13,182 bases of DNA from Acidobacteriota bacterium (GTDB lineage Bacteria > Acidobacteriota > Terriglobia > UBA7540): assembly GCA_003224635.1 (NCBI GenBank), contig QHZK01000070.1:1-13182 (forward strand), given 5' to 3'. The notes under the pieces are model-generated. The model did no database searches. It worked only from the letters and a program-made list of their open reading frames with translations, and was not told the DNA's origin. Of the stretch, positions 12,806 through 13,182 are shown piece after piece. The translations under genes were made by a program, and so were the position numbers. The first letter of the stretch is position 1. Each line of letters begins with the position of its first letter.

Positions 12806-12933
12806 CCGTGGCTCGGCCACATCTCCCCACGGATGAATAGGGCTCGGCCCGGAACAGCGCCCCCTGGCCACGTCTCCTCTGGGTACAGCATCCTGGCCAT
12901 CCTGGCCAGACACTGCGGGGCCAATCAATCCAG

Positions 12934-13182
12934 CTAAAATACGGTCCCACCCAGGCTGACGTTCAGCGGGCTGCCCCGCCGTCGCTGACCGTCAACGTCG
13001 CGGTGCTCGCCCCTGTCGGCGCACATCTCGAGCTAAACGTCCCAGTATTACCACTTACCATAGCACTGTCGGGCCATTGTGCAACCGGAGGCGCGCGTGC
13101 TAAGTGGTATAATCGCGATTGCTCAACCCGAAGCCTTGAAGGAGCCGGAACCACCGTTGACCAAGGCAACGTAGGGGGATGG
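12934..13182 (-). pseudogene. Broken 3' end of an ASH (ASPM-SPD-2-Hydin) repeat protein, cut by the window edge
   Basis: On the minus strand, three reading frames read in order resemble one ASH / choice-of-anchor-D repeat. First comes a VALVNGGSGSFKAS-type strand pair (about 13170-13128), then ASGCTM, then TGTFSSRCAPTGASTATLTV plus SDGG, and after a one-base shift GSPLNVSLGGTVF and a TAG at 12934-12936. Intact ASH repeats have the consensus LTN-G...AAG-SC-I...F-PT-G...ATLTV-D...SP-VSL-GTG. An in-frame TGA and at least one indel break it. ASH repeats occur in large secreted or surface proteins. The rest of the gene lies outside the window. Decay is the simplest reading; a sequence error could explain one shift but not the stop as well. 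Confidence 0.55.

Noticed and set aside
12120..12928. Minus-strand frames over the winged-helix gene, one reading KIPVIVATGATSPAGNSNQ
   Set aside because: At first this looked like part of a secreted beta-rich protein, but it is the antisense of the putative transmembrane segment in the plus-strand +1 frame, and the other minus frames are low-complexity Arg/Ser/Pro sequence.
12955..13182. Plus-strand frame with SLTVNVAVLAPVGAHLEL
   Set aside because: It lacks a start and a recognisable domain; the minus strand of the same DNA matches the ASH repeat consensus much better.
1..13182. CRISPR arrays, insertion sequences, integrases, toxin-antitoxin pairs
   Set aside because: No regularly spaced repeats, transposase or integrase motifs, or paired small toxin/antitoxin genes were seen on either strand.

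Overview
The window looks like a piece of a GC-rich, Gram-negative, soil-type chromosome. An Acidobacteriota-like host is my best guess. It rests on three things: the density of HisKA_3/NarL two-component genes, a CadC-like winged-helix regulator, and a decayed ASPM-SPD-2-Hydin (ASH) repeat fragment at the right edge. No rRNA or marker gene is present, so this placement is weak.

Layout. 47-1582 (+) is an FGGY carbohydrate kinase of gluconokinase type. A 526-bp convergent intergenic stretch follows, with a REP-like palindrome and an 8-bp inverted repeat. 2109-3449 (-) is a nucleotidyltransferase-fold protein, and upstream of it lies a stand-alone receiver protein (3564-3959, -); a three-tier stem-loop overlaps the receiver's stop codon. 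4263-8266 (-) is a tight six-gene operon, read right to left: rsbR, rsbS, rsbT, an RsbX/SpoIIE-type PP2C phosphatase, a histidine kinase with an RsbU-like N-terminal domain, and a NarL/FixJ response regulator. Diverging from it, 8661-11018 (+) holds a double-PAS histidine kinase and its NarL-type partner. A second single-domain receiver follows (11281-11649, +). After about 500 bp with operator-like repeats and a possible tiny leader ORF comes a winged-helix regulator (12165-12770, +) that is probably frameshifted before a transmembrane helix. The window ends in a broken ASH-domain gene (12934-13182, -).

The centrepiece is the operon at 4263-8266. It encodes a complete stressosome core (RsbR scaffold/sensor, RsbS scaffold, RsbT switch kinase) plus the resetting phosphatase RsbX. 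The window shows no RsbU phosphatase, RsbV, RsbW or sigma-B. In their place is a HisKA_3 histidine kinase whose first ~100 residues match the RsbT-binding domain of RsbU, followed one base later by a DNA-binding response regulator. The inferred circuit is: stress, RsbT phosphorylates RsbS/RsbR and is released, RsbT binds the RsbU-like domain of the kinase, and the kinase phosphorylates the NarL-type regulator. A partner-switching cascade would thus be connected to a phosphorelay. RsbR also has Glu where the first regulatory Thr of RsbR proteins is expected.

All functional assignments come from reading protein motifs by eye. No database or structure search was run.
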